Shown one piece after another: positions 28,983-37,227 of a DNA stretch of 64,000 nucleotides. Numbering within the stretch: position 1 is the first letter of the stretch; each line of letters opens with the position of its first letter. The DNA is from Limnobaculum allomyrinae (GTDB taxonomy: Bacteria; Pseudomonadota; Gammaproteobacteria; Enterobacterales; Enterobacteriaceae), in contig NZ_JADRCR010000002.1 in assembly GCF_016649425.1 (NCBI RefSeq), positions 196,575 through 260,574 on the forward strand, written 5' to 3'. Position numbers and translations under genes: made by a program. The notes beneath the pieces are model-generated. The model was not told the DNA's origin. It saw only the letters and a list, made by a program, of their open reading frames with translations, and did not search any database.

Positions 28983-29042
28983 GAAGACACTTTTAAAAAC
29001 ACTGGCGTTAGCGAGGTGATGGCGCACCTGTACGCCGAATAA
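28983..29042 (+). pseudogene. 3' end of a lost gene upstream of hsdS remnant
   Basis: A 19-codon tail (EDTFKNTGVSEVMAHLYAE then TAA) reads like the C-terminus of a protein whose stop overlaps the following hsdS fragment. By position in type I loci it could be the end of hsdM, but the peptide is too short for me to confirm. A stop lies in frame about 50 bases upstream. Confidence 0.35.
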
Positions 29043-29046
29043 CATC

Positions 29047-30039
29047 ATGTGGGCATGGATGGGAGCATTGGGTGTCTCAAACCATGTTGGTATTGTGAGT
29101 CCTTCATATGGAGTCTTTCGACAAAAAATCGAAAATACCTTCAATTCAATTTACTTAGAGTACCTGCTAAAAAGCGTTAATTATGTAGAATACTACAACA
29201 AAGTGTCCACAGGCCTGCATTCTTCAAGACTTCGTTTTTACGGTCATATGTTCTTTGCTATGAAAATGGGCTATCCCTGCTATGCAGAACAAAATGAAAT
29301 TATTGCTTATCTGAGTGAACAGACAAAAAGAATAGGTAACAGCCAACGTATTATGCTGGTGGCGGCAAATTTTCGTAAAGAAGTGACCAGTACGGCGCTT
29401 TGGTTACTGGGGCAGGGAATTAGTATTGCCTGCTTTAAAATTACCCCCTATTCATTGGGTGAACAGCTATTGATTAATATTGATCAGATTATCCCGACAC
29501 CCGAAGCTAAAGAGTTAATGATTGGTATTAACGCAAAAGAAGCGGAAGAAAAAAGCACCGAAGTGGTATTAAAAAACCGTCATACCGTACGTCGGGAATA
29601 CTGGGAACGTGCCTTAGAAGCTTTTCAGAAAAGCTCCTGTCAGCTTTATAACAATATTAGCCCCAGTAAAGACCATTGGCTGTCAGCCGGTTCTGGTTTG
29701 AGTGGTTGTCCGTATAACTTAATTTTTAATAAGTCTGAATTACGCGTCGAGCTTTGGATCAGCCGTAGCATTACCGAAGAAAATAAGTTTCTTTTTGATA
29801 AGCTCATACAGTCTAAACAAAACATTGAACAGGCCTTTGGTTCTGAGCTTGAGTGGATGAGACTTGACGATAAGAAGTCTTGCCGTATCCAGTTTTCGAC
29901 CAAAGCTGATGGCTTCAATAAAGAGACCTGGCCACAGGCCATCGCCTGGCATTTAGAATATATGACTAAATTAGAAAAAGCCTTAAAGGGGCCGTTACAC
30001 AAAGCTGCAGAGGCGCTGAAAAAAAAGAATTTTGAATAA
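29047..30039 (+). pseudogene. Chimeric ORF: hsdS C-terminal remnant fused to DUF4268 protein
   Basis: This open frame of 330 codons looks like two genes joined by deletion. Codons 1 to about 97 match the last third of a type I restriction specificity subunit (MWAWMGALGVSNHVGIVSPS, GVFR, STGLHSSRLRFYGHMFF, YAEQNEIIAYLSEQTKRI), which normally recognises DNA. From about codon 98 the sequence is a DUF4268 protein (RIMLVAANFRKEVTSTALWL, then NRHTVRREYWERALEAF), a family commonly found inside type I R-M loci; its usual N-terminal nuclease-like part is missing. The first target-recognition domain of HsdS is absent. Both parts sit between other R-M fragments, so this is probably a non-functional scar, though it remains an uninterrupted frame. 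Confidence 0.75.
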
Positions 30040-30053
30040 GGGATTTTACAACT

Positions 30054-30906
30054 ATGGTGAGTCAAACCAATGAACACGCATTAGAAGTCGCCATTGAGAA
30101 GTCGTTAAGCCACTGATATTAACGTGCTGCATGAGTTAAAAGACGAAATGGACGATGTGGGTGTTTATGAGTGGCATGAGATTGAAGACTTTGTAGCTCG
30201 TTACTTTCAGAACGAAGATGCACAAACGCTCAGTCCGATAATCGATATTGCAGCGGATCGCTTTAACGATGGGCTAGAGCTTGAACCTGAAGACAAAGTA
30301 GACTTCAAAATCAAAGCTAAACAATTTGTGAAAATCTACGGGCAAATGGCCTCTATCATGCCCTATGAAATGGTGACCTGGGAGAAACTGTTCTGGTTCT
30401 TGAAATTCCTCATACCTAAGCTGAAAGTTGAAGACCCTGATGCGGATGCCATTGATGAGCTTTTAGACTCTGTTGATTTGAGTTCCTATGGGTTGCAGCG
30501 TGTGAAACTCAACCACACAATTAAGTTGAGCGATCAAGATGCTGAGCTTGATCCGCAAAACCCAAACCCACGTGGCGCACATAGCAGTGGAAATGAAATG
30601 AACCCATTAGACGAAATAATCCGTACCTTCAATGAGCGGTGGTTTCAGGGATGGAGTGCCACACCTGAAGAGCAAAAAGTTAAGTTTGTAAACATTGCTG
30701 AGAGTATTCGTAATCACCCGGATTTTGAGTCTAAGTACAAAAATAACCCTGACCCTCATAATAGAGATTTAGCTTTTGAGAAAATGCTCAAAGAAATCAT
30801 GCTACAACGGCGTAAGGATGAGCTAGAACTGTATAAGTTGTTCGCAGGCGATACTGCATTTAAAGCATCCTGGACGCAGAGTATGCAAAGAATGGTGGAA
30901 AGATAA
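30054..30906 (+). pseudogene. hsdR: hsdR (type I restriction subunit R) with large internal deletion
   Basis: The first 20 codons at 30054-30116 (MVSQTNEHALEVAIEKSLSH, stop) are a typical HsdR N-terminus. After a change of frame, 30115-30906 encodes about 260 residues of HsdR C-terminus (DINVLHELKDEMDDVGVY; KIYGQMASIMPYEMVTWEKL; RRKDELELYKLF), the helical region that docks on the methylase. The nuclease and helicase domains, normally around 700 residues, are gone. The frame of the second part opens after a TAA at 30106-30108, placing the deletion joint at about 30108-30116. The result cannot be a working restriction enzyme. Confidence 0.85.
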
Positions 30907-31100
30907 CAGGGAGGTGAAGATGTGTTGGAGGCTATATCGAATATATTGCTAGAAACGTTGAGTTAGAAGGGAAAGCAAATTGCAAAAAGTTAGGTATGAA
31001 TAAATCTGAGGCGAACCCATTTCTTCATAAAAACCGAGATGTGTTTACAAAAAACGATGAGAACCCACAAAAAAAGACGCCCTTAAGCGTCTTTAACTGT
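30907..31100. other. Chromosome-island border with leftward terminator
   Basis: A hairpin (AAAGACGC at 31073-31080, GCGTCTTT at 31087-31094) with a leftward T-tract (A-run 31069-31075 on the plus strand) is a terminator for transcription coming from the right. It occupies the same position relative to the att core as the tRNA-Leu terminator at the other end (63774-63798). An open stretch from about 30917 (peptide GYIEYIARNVELEGKANCKK) may be another gene fragment of unknown origin. Confidence 0.6.
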
Positions 31101-31128
31101 CATTCTAATGGTGCTGAGGCCGGACTCG
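31101..31128. repeat. Left attachment site of the tRNA-Leu island
   Basis: These 28 bases match 63804-63832, the 3' end of tRNA-Leu and its flank, with one base missing (GGTGCTGAGG here, GGTGCCTGAGG there). This is the duplicated att core expected when an integrase inserts an element into a tRNA 3' end. It defines the left edge of an island of about 32.7 kb. Confidence 0.9.
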
Positions 31129-31182
31129 TACATTAATTTAACTTATTGATATTAAATTTAATTAATCCATGCGTTAATAAAT

Positions 31183-31204
31183 GTACCCGTATTTGTACCC
31201 GCAA
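31183..31204. promoter_or_regulatory. Integrase arm-type site candidates (left end)
   Basis: Two near-identical units, GTACCCGTA and GTACCCGCA, lie 14 bases apart. The same arrangement (TACCCGCATTTGTACCCGCA) occurs at 63669-63689, just upstream of the integrase gene. Presence at both island ends fits integrase arm-binding sites. Confidence 0.55.
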
Positions 31205-31334
31205 TTGTTTTTATGAGATTTGATTAGATAATTTTGAATACCGGAATGGTGTTCAATTTACTATAGCCATCCTCTTTCAGCAAACGGTATGCGTTGGCTA
31301 CAACTAATGATTAATTAGTTTGTAAGACGCTGTT

Positions 31335-31643
31335 TTAGACTTCGCTAGTTCCTACTACAAACAGATATGATAGAGGTTGCAACTTGGCCATGCTCAGAGA
31401 TAAGTGCGTCTGGCACCATTCAGTAAAAGCAGGTTTATCAAAATCGAGTTGGTGGTCACGGATAAATTCAAGATCCAGTATTACATACTCCGCATCAGCA
31501 GAGCTTTGCGTCTCTGGGTAAAAAATACCTTCGCTACCCAACATAGTTAAATCGTTAAACGCCGACTCATCCACTCGAACGGTGTGTATCAAATCAACAT
31601 TCTCCAGTGACTTCAGCGATAGTAAGCGGGCTATCAGATTCAT
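31335..31643 (-). CDS. Hypothetical protein, 102 residues
   Basis: A small protein starting MNLIARLLSLKSLENVDL, with an AGGAG ribosome site nine bases before the ATG at 31643. It is fairly acidic, without signal peptide or membrane segment. I do not recognise the family. It lies between the island's left end and the truncated RHS gene, on the opposite strand. The longer frame (to 31727) is not supported. A separate leftward orphan peptide tail (VANAYRLLKEDGYSKLNTIP, 31237-31317) lies between it and the att site and is a fragment of another gene. Confidence 0.55.
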   Translation of the reverse strand: MNLIARLLSLKSLENVDLIHTVRVDESAFNDLTMLGSEGIFYPETQSSADAEYVILDLEFIRDHQLDFDKPAFTEWCQTHLSLSMAKLQPLSYLFVVGTSEV

Positions 31644-31848
31644 GGTTGTACTCCTGTAAATATTTCGGTGGGAAGCGCTATCACAATTGTCAGTTCTGAC
31701 TGCAGCCAATCGGCAACACCTTGCCATTCAGTGCAACTGACATCAGACGTGATTTTCCAGACATTCGGGCAGGTGTAATGGGCCAGCAGTAACACCGCCA
31801 TGACCATAAAACGGTAGGGGTGACCATAGGTATGCCTACGATGACCTG

Positions 31849-34107
31849 ATGCGCGTGATACGTGTTGAGAATGGTGCGGGTCATGCCACCGGTTATCGCT
31901 ACGATGAGATGGGCCGGGTCAACGAGGTGCACTTTTCGAACGGCACCGTGCGGGCCTACCGCTATAATGCTTACGGTAAAGTGACCTGGCTGAAGGACGA
32001 AGCTGGCAACGTTACCACTTATGAATATGCTTCTCCCTTACACCTGCTGACTAAGAAAATTCAGCCCGATGGTAACGCGCTAAAGTACCGCTACGATAAT
32101 GACCACCTTCAGGTCAGTGAAATTGAAAATCAGAAAGGCGAAGTTTACCGACTGAACTATACGCCAACCGGCTTACTCAGCGAGGAAATCGGCTTTGATA
32201 ATGTCAAAACCGCCTATCGCTATAACGCCGACGGCAAGCTGACGGAAAAAGAAGAATATGGCGACCAGCACGATGAAGCGCCGTTTGTCACGGTTTACCA
32301 ACGAGATACCGTTGGGCGATTAATCAAGCGAGTGCTGCCAGATGGAAGTGAAGAGCATTATCATTACGACCGCTACGGCCAACTGACCAAAGTCACCGAC
32401 AGCCAAGACAACGTGCTGGCATGGGAATATAACCAGTTAGGTCAGCTGACGGCAGAGCACACCAATATCGCCACCCAACGCTATCGTTATGATGCCCTGA
32501 CCGGCGAGCTGATAATGCACGGTCTGCCGGGTGGTCAACGGTTGGAGTATCGGTATATTGAGGGGCAGCTTCGGGGCATGACGCTGGATAACCAGCCGTT
32601 AGCCGCGTTTGATTACAATAACAGCGGCCGGGAGCGAGAGCGTCGGCAGGGTAATGGGCTGATTAACCGTTATCAGTATGATGACATGGGCCGTTTATCG
32701 CAGCATTTCCTGCGTGAAGGCATGGGCTTTGAGGATAACCCTCAGACCCTGTGGCAACAGGATTACCAGTATCAGTCTGACGGAGAGCTGGCGAAAATTG
32801 TTGGTCATAACGCCCGAGACTATCGCTACGATGAGGTTGGTCAACTGACCTCGGCGGGTTACCCTGAGGCCAACCAAGACCATCACCACGCCCACCATAT
32901 CGAGACCTTTAAATACGATGAGGCGGGTAACCGCGTCTCTGACTATAACAGTGCCACCGGTAACCGTTTAGCGTTCTTTGGTGACCGTCACTTTGAATAT
33001 GACCGGTTTGGTAATCTAATTGCTGAGCGTAGAGGTACGGCGCATAAGCTGTTGACCACTTATGAATATGACTGCCGCCACCGGCTGATTAAGCATGTTT
33101 CACCGAACGGTCGGGTATCGACCTATACCTACGATGCGTTTAACCGTCGGACTAGCAAAACGGTGGAGGGTAAGACTACCGAGTTTATCTGGCAGGGCAG
33201 TAAGTTGATTGCTGAATGCTCAGACAACGACACTATCTGGCGCAGCTACCTGTATGAACCCGGCACCTTCCGCCCACTGGTATTAGTGGAAGGAAATGCC
33301 AAAAAGAATCAGAAAACCAAAACCTTTTGGTATCAAAATGACCACCTAGGTACGCCGCATAGCCTGACCGACAGCTTAGGGGCATTAGTTTATAGCTGTA
33401 CCTATAATGCCTACGGCCAACTTCAAACCGAAACTCAGCATCAGCAGGAAGAGCGCGCGCTGAGAGTGGAGACTAACTTAAGGTTTCAGGGGCAGTATGC
33501 CGATGAAGAAACCGGACTTCATTACAATTTAAATCGGTATTATGATCCGGCGCTGGGGCGGTATTTGACGCAGGATCCGATTGGGTTGGCGGGTGGGTTG
33601 AATCATTATCAATATGTTGATGGAAATCCAGTTAATTGTGCAGATCCCCTAGGATTGTTTAATGTAGCAGATGACGGTCTTCCGGGTTTATATCGTAGAA
33701 CAAGTAATACCGGAGAGTTTTCAGATCTTAAGGTTCCGATGCAAATACGCTATGTTGAACAAGCCGCACACGAGGGCGGTATAGGGCTTGATGGTGTTAA
33801 GGTGAGAATAATCAGGGATCCAGAATTAAAAGGAAAAGATCTATACGGTTATACTCACCCTGATGGTTCAATTGATTTATACCCTGATGCTTTTACTAAT
33901 GTTGAACAATTAATAAAAACTTTAGGTCATGAAAGAACTCATACGATGCAAATACAATTATATAAGCACCCAAATGCTTATGCTGACGATGCTCTAAGGA
34001 TGAATACAGAGCTTAGATTAAATGAAAATGCTGCTCACGGTATCGAGGATAGCTTCTGGAAATATTATCAGAGTAATAAGACGGGAAAATTGGAAAGGTA
34101 TAACTAA
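31849..34107 (+). CDS. RHS-repeat protein, N-terminally truncated, with metallopeptidase-like toxin tip
   Basis: RHS proteins build a beta-cage that encloses a variable C-terminal toxin, usually delivered by type VI secretion. This 752-residue frame is solid YD-repeats (YRYDEMGRV, YHYDRYGQL, YEYDCRHRL and many more) and the conserved core ending RYLTQDPIGLAGGLNHYQYV...DPLGL near residue 603. The tip (about 604-752) contains LGHERTHTMQ, an HExxH zinc-binding motif (H694, E695, H698), suggesting a metallopeptidase toxin. Base composition drops sharply to AT-rich at the tip, as usual for exchanged RHS toxins. Full RHS proteins are about 1400 residues, so the N-terminal half is missing; YD-like codons extend back only to a stop at 31807. 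It may be an orphan tip cassette. Confidence 0.85.
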   Translation: MRVIRVENGAGHATGYRYDEMGRVNEVHFSNGTVRAYRYNAYGKVTWLKDEAGNVTTYEYASPLHLLTKKIQPDGNALKYRYDNDHLQVSEIENQKGEVYRLNYTPTGLLSEEIGFDNVKTAYRYNADGKLTEKEEYGDQHDEAPFVTVYQRDTVGRLIKRVLPDGSEEHYHYDRYGQLTKVTDSQDNVLAWEYNQLGQLTAEHTNIATQRYRYDALTGELIMHGLPGGQRLEYRYIEGQLRGMTLDNQPLAAFDYNNSGRERERRQGNGLINRYQYDDMGRLSQHFLREGMGFEDNPQTLWQQDYQYQSDGELAKIVGHNARDYRYDEVGQLTSAGYPEANQDHHHAHHIETFKYDEAGNRVSDYNSATGNRLAFFGDRHFEYDRFGNLIAERRGTAHKLLTTYEYDCRHRLIKHVSPNGRVSTYTYDAFNRRTSKTVEGKTTEFIWQGSKLIAECSDNDTIWRSYLYEPGTFRPLVLVEGNAKKNQKTKTFWYQNDHLGTPHSLTDSLGALVYSCTYNAYGQLQTETQHQQEERALRVETNLRFQGQYADEETGLHYNLNRYYDPALGRYLTQDPIGLAGGLNHYQYVDGNPVNCADPLGLFNVADDGLPGLYRRTSNTGEFSDLKVPMQIRYVEQAAHEGGIGLDGVKVRIIRDPELKGKDLYGYTHPDGSIDLYPDAFTNVEQLIKTLGHERTHTMQIQLYKHPNAYADDALRMNTELRLNENAAHGIEDSFWKYYQSNKTGKLERYN

Positions 34108-34389
34108 ATGAAAAAGTTAACATATCTGGAGTGGATAAAGTATTTACCCAAACATGATAGTTTATACTCATCATCACACTGCCCTGCATGTGGTTCGAAA
34201 GGATTGTCTTATCAGTATTTTGGGTTTAAAGGCGATGACGTTGGATGGAAAATAATTTGGTGTAACTCTTGTAACTGTGGAGTGAAAATATCAAGAACAA
34301 AAATACCGGCTGAGTCTAATTCGATTATAGGTGATAAAGAACAAGAGTCATTTCTTAACGCGCATGCTTACTTAAAGCTTATATTATAA
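34108..34389 (+). CDS. Candidate immunity protein with zinc ribbon
   Basis: The ATG follows the RHS stop codon directly, with no gap, which is the standard place for the cognate immunity gene. The 93-residue product has CPAC (residues 25-28) and CNSCNC (52-57), which could form a zinc ribbon. It is AT-rich like the toxin tip, consistent with acquisition as one cassette. I do not recognise the family. The role of protecting the cell from the adjacent metallopeptidase-like toxin is inferred from position alone. Confidence 0.65.
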   Translation: MKKLTYLEWIKYLPKHDSLYSSSHCPACGSKGLSYQYFGFKGDDVGWKIIWCNSCNCGVKISRTKIPAESNSIIGDKEQESFLNAHAYLKLIL

Positions 34390-34939
34390 CGTTATCCACC
34401 CACACCTAAGATGTCTTTAGCTAAAGTGACTTTTATGGTTAAAAAGATCTGCTGTTGGTGTTAACTAATTAATAAGTAAGTATATTTATTCTCATTCGGA
34501 TTCTCTTAACGAAAAATTTAATTTTACTCTTTGAGGTATCATGGGGTAATCCCCCCGAAAAACCGGAGTATTCATAAGTGGAATTTTCTCGTAATCTAAA
34601 CGAAGGAGATTCACTATGAAAAAATCACGTTTTACCGACAGTCAGATAGTCGCCATACCCAGTACGTTTGGAGTCGATCGATTGGGTACGTGGATCAGTC
34701 GTTCATCAGGCGCGCACTCAGCATTGAACAACATTGATTTAGGTGCGTTTGTGTTCCTTGGTCGGTATAAACCGGTCTGTTCCGTCCTGTTAATAATGGC
34801 TTTGACCGAATCTCAGCTCACCTCGCTTGCTATTGCGCTTCCCAATTGACGGCAAGACAGAGTTTGAAGCTAATTAGAATACACCGCATCACGCCGAAAA
34901 AACCGTATGGTGGGGATCAGCCCTATGAGAAAATAACTG
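34390..34939. other. Gap with an IS3-family left-end fragment
   Basis: No intact gene. After about 140 AT-rich bases, 34538-34660 resembles the left end of an IS3-family element, then the similarity stops. The region 34660-34939 has short frames without support and ends at the GTG start of the glycosyltransferase. Confidence 0.5.
34538..34660 (+). mobile_element. IS3-family insertion sequence remnant (left end)
   Basis: A leader with ATTCATAAGTGGAATTTTCT and AGGAGA precedes an ATG at 34616. The first 14 codons read MKKSRFTDSQIVAI, the classic start of an IS3-family OrfA transposase. The protein then departs from the family, so only the left tip of the element survives. The 77-codon frame that continues is not a functional transposase. 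Confidence 0.65.
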
Positions 34940-36481
34940 GTGAGCACATTGTTGAGTTTACAGATTTTACGCAAAGCGGTTTCCAGGCTGATATTTCGCC
35001 TGCTGGCGGACAAACCTCTGCCCACGACCCCCCCCAGCGAAAAACTGCATATTCTTCTGCTTCGCTGGGATGCAAAATTGGGCGACACCATCGTATCTTC
35101 TTTCTTTTTTCGTGAATCACGTAAGCTCAATGCCCGATTGACTGTACTTACGGTTAACGAGTTAGCGAAAATGCATACCAACACCTTCGGTGTGGATGAA
35201 GTCATCGTTACGAATCCGCATCCAAGGCTTTGTGAGCTACGCAGATTGGTGAACCGGCTAAGTAATGTCGATGTCGTTGTTCATCTGGTCGGACGACTGC
35301 AACCTGCTGAAATCGTTTTTATGCGGTTACTCCGCCCGGCGAGTCTCTATTCCCTTGATGATTCGCTGCGCTGTGTGAATCGTAAGATGGGTTTCGCTGC
35401 GAAAACGCTCAATATCGTGGAGCAGTACCAGTATATTCTGCAGGATCTGGGCGCGAAATTGATCGACACTCAGTACATTGTGCCTTTGCCTGCCGAACTC
35501 CCGCCTGCAGCACTTTCCCCTCAAATCCTTTTTAATCCTTATGCTAGCCGAAAAGACAAGGGGCTGTCACCTTCCCGTGCAACTGCAGCTCTACAGGCTA
35601 TCGCCGACGAGTTTCCCGGCTATTCCGTGGGAATTCTTTGCAGCCCTACAACGCTGCCCAGCGCACAGCATCTGGAAAACGCAGTTGCACGCGATAATGT
35701 GGCAGTCTTGCGCGATGGGCTAACGCCCGAAAAGGTTGCAGGATATATTTGTCGTGCCCTAGTGGTTGTGAGTGTGGATACAGCTATTGTGCATATGGCT
35801 GTCGGCCTGAAGGCGAAGCTGGTGGCGATCTACCCGTTGATTGCAGGCCAACACAACCCATGGCTGCCGCCTCGAGCACCTTTTACACAGGTGATCTACA
35901 GCGAGCAACAGCCAGACACACTCCGCCGTACGGGCAAAAAAAATATGGATGCTTTTTCGCTAACGTCATTGATGAACGCATTGCAGGCTCTCTTAACGCT
36001 GCCAGCAGAAGCGAAAAACAGCATGTCGCTTAACGCCAGAATCATCCCCGGGTTAGGGGTAGCGACGGGTACGCTGGTGCGACAACTGCCCTTAATCTGT
36101 GAAAAATTTCCTGAAGTTGCAAGCTGTTATGCTGGGACGATTAACCTTGAATTCAGCGTTCCTGTTGTAGTCGTGCGGCCCGATCACCGTACCGCACCGC
36201 TGGCCTGGACCCCAAGCGGACGTACCACCGAGATATTCGATCTACTGCGCATTGAACTTGAATTCAGCCATTTACCTGAACGCATCCCCGCGTGGCTGTA
36301 TGTTGCCCACGGCTCGCCACACCGCCGGACGCCGACCATTCACGAAGCGATAGCACCGCGCATTAACCTCAATGGCGCCTCGCACTGTCGACTCCACTTA
36401 CCCGCTGAGGCTATCGTACTGGGCGAACGCGGTACTCAGGCTACGGAGGCTATCAATTTGTCACTTTCATCAACCCAGTAA
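34940..36481 (+). CDS. GT9 glycosyltransferase fused to a DUF120-like domain
   Basis: The first 340 residues are a GT9 (ADP-heptose/LPS-type) glycosyltransferase: LHILLLRWDAKLGDTIVSS at the N-terminus and VSVDTAIVHMAVGLKAKLVA near 277-296, the sugar-nucleotide site. From about 365 to 505 the sequence resembles DUF120, the archaeal CTP-dependent riboflavin kinase fold (PGLGVATGTLVRQLP, CYAGTINLEF, HEAIAPRINL). I know of no standard fusion of these two, so the DUF120 call is tentative. The start is a GTG with only a weak ribosome site. The gene runs toward the oppositely oriented cluster 36436-40236 and overlaps its last gene tail to tail by 46 bases. It may attach a sugar to the product of that cluster. 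Confidence 0.7.
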   Translation: MSTLLSLQILRKAVSRLIFRLLADKPLPTTPPSEKLHILLLRWDAKLGDTIVSSFFFRESRKLNARLTVLTVNELAKMHTNTFGVDEVIVTNPHPRLCELRRLVNRLSNVDVVVHLVGRLQPAEIVFMRLLRPASLYSLDDSLRCVNRKMGFAAKTLNIVEQYQYILQDLGAKLIDTQYIVPLPAELPPAALSPQILFNPYASRKDKGLSPSRATAALQAIADEFPGYSVGILCSPTTLPSAQHLENAVARDNVAVLRDGLTPEKVAGYICRALVVVSVDTAIVHMAVGLKAKLVAIYPLIAGQHNPWLPPRAPFTQVIYSEQQPDTLRRTGKKNMDAFSLTSLMNALQALLTLPAEAKNSMSLNARIIPGLGVATGTLVRQLPLICEKFPEVASCYAGTINLEFSVPVVVVRPDHRTAPLAWTPSGRTTEIFDLLRIELEFSHLPERIPAWLYVAHGSPHRRTPTIHEAIAPRINLNGASHCRLHLPAEAIVLGERGTQATEAINLSLSSTQ

Positions 36482-37227
36482 TCCGCATTCGCCTCAATAT
36501 GCAAAAACAGTTTTGCCAGCAGCGAGCCCCCGGCCAGGAATTCAGCCACGGTTTCTCTCCGGGCTTCGGTACGCCGGAAATAGGTGTTGTAAAGTTTGAG
36601 AATGGCCACGTCGTTAATCAAAAACGCCCCGACGGCAATATCGGTGCGACGCATGACCTCGCAACCAGCAAAATTGTAAAGTGGACGGTGTCCGGGATCG
36701 ATGACCTTCCCGCTAATCGGGATGGCAGCATCGGCAGCCTGGGCAATGATATTTTTGATGCTCCCAGGATTACCCCAAGCGTGATTCTCGCTCGCAAGAC
36801 CTATAGCTAAGGCTTGCGCAAGTATGGGGTTTCCCGGCAGGGACGCGAAAAGACACTCGCTATTCCAGTGCAATTTATGGCTCAGCCCTGTCGGAAATAA
36901 CTCAACAGTCGGATCCCTAAACAGCAACGTATCCGCATCCAACCATGCCCCGCCCCAGCGATGTACAAACGCCATGCGAATGAAATCGCTTTTCGCCACA
37001 ATAGCTTCAATGCCGTTCGTCAGCGTAAAATTCAGCGGTTCAAAGGCCCAGGCTTTATTCATGATATCAGCATCGATATGCTCACTTACCGTTCGCGGCG
37101 TAAGCAGAAGAAAACGATCGCCCAGAGCTCTGCGCATAGAAACCAGTGCCAGGGCAACATAAGCCGGCATGGTCTGACCCGGTGCGTTTTCCCAGTAACT
37201 GACGTAATGGATAGTATCGGATGTCAT
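36436..37227 (-). CDS. DXD-type glycosyltransferase
   Basis: A 263-residue protein of the GT32-like/capsular polysaccharide group. KSDFIRMAFVHRWGGAWLDADT (residues 80-100) holds the DXD metal and sugar-nucleotide motif (D97, D99) and the preceding R/K residues. A later LHWNSECLFASLPGNPIL and HRPLYNFAGCEVM fit the family. It starts within the stop codon of the preceding gene (ATGA at 37227-37224), so it is translationally coupled as the last gene of a four-gene leftward operon. The donor and acceptor are unknown. Confidence 0.78.
   Translation of the reverse strand: MTSDTIHYVSYWENAPGQTMPAYVALALVSMRRALGDRFLLLTPRTVSEHIDADIMNKAWAFEPLNFTLTNGIEAIVAKSDFIRMAFVHRWGGAWLDADTLLFRDPTVELFPTGLSHKLHWNSECLFASLPGNPILAQALAIGLASENHAWGNPGSIKNIIAQAADAAIPISGKVIDPGHRPLYNFAGCEVMRRTDIAVGAFLINDVAILKLYNTYFRRTEARRETVAEFLAGGSLLAKLFLHIEANADYWVDESDKLIASVA

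Noticed and set aside
31690-31932. 80-codon leftward frame at the RHS start
   Set aside because: It overlaps RHS YD-repeat coding sequence on the other strand and has no support of its own.
34616-34849. 77-codon frame beginning like an IS3 transposase
   Set aside because: Only the first 14 codons match the family; the rest is read-through into unrelated sequence, so I treat it as an IS remnant, not a gene.
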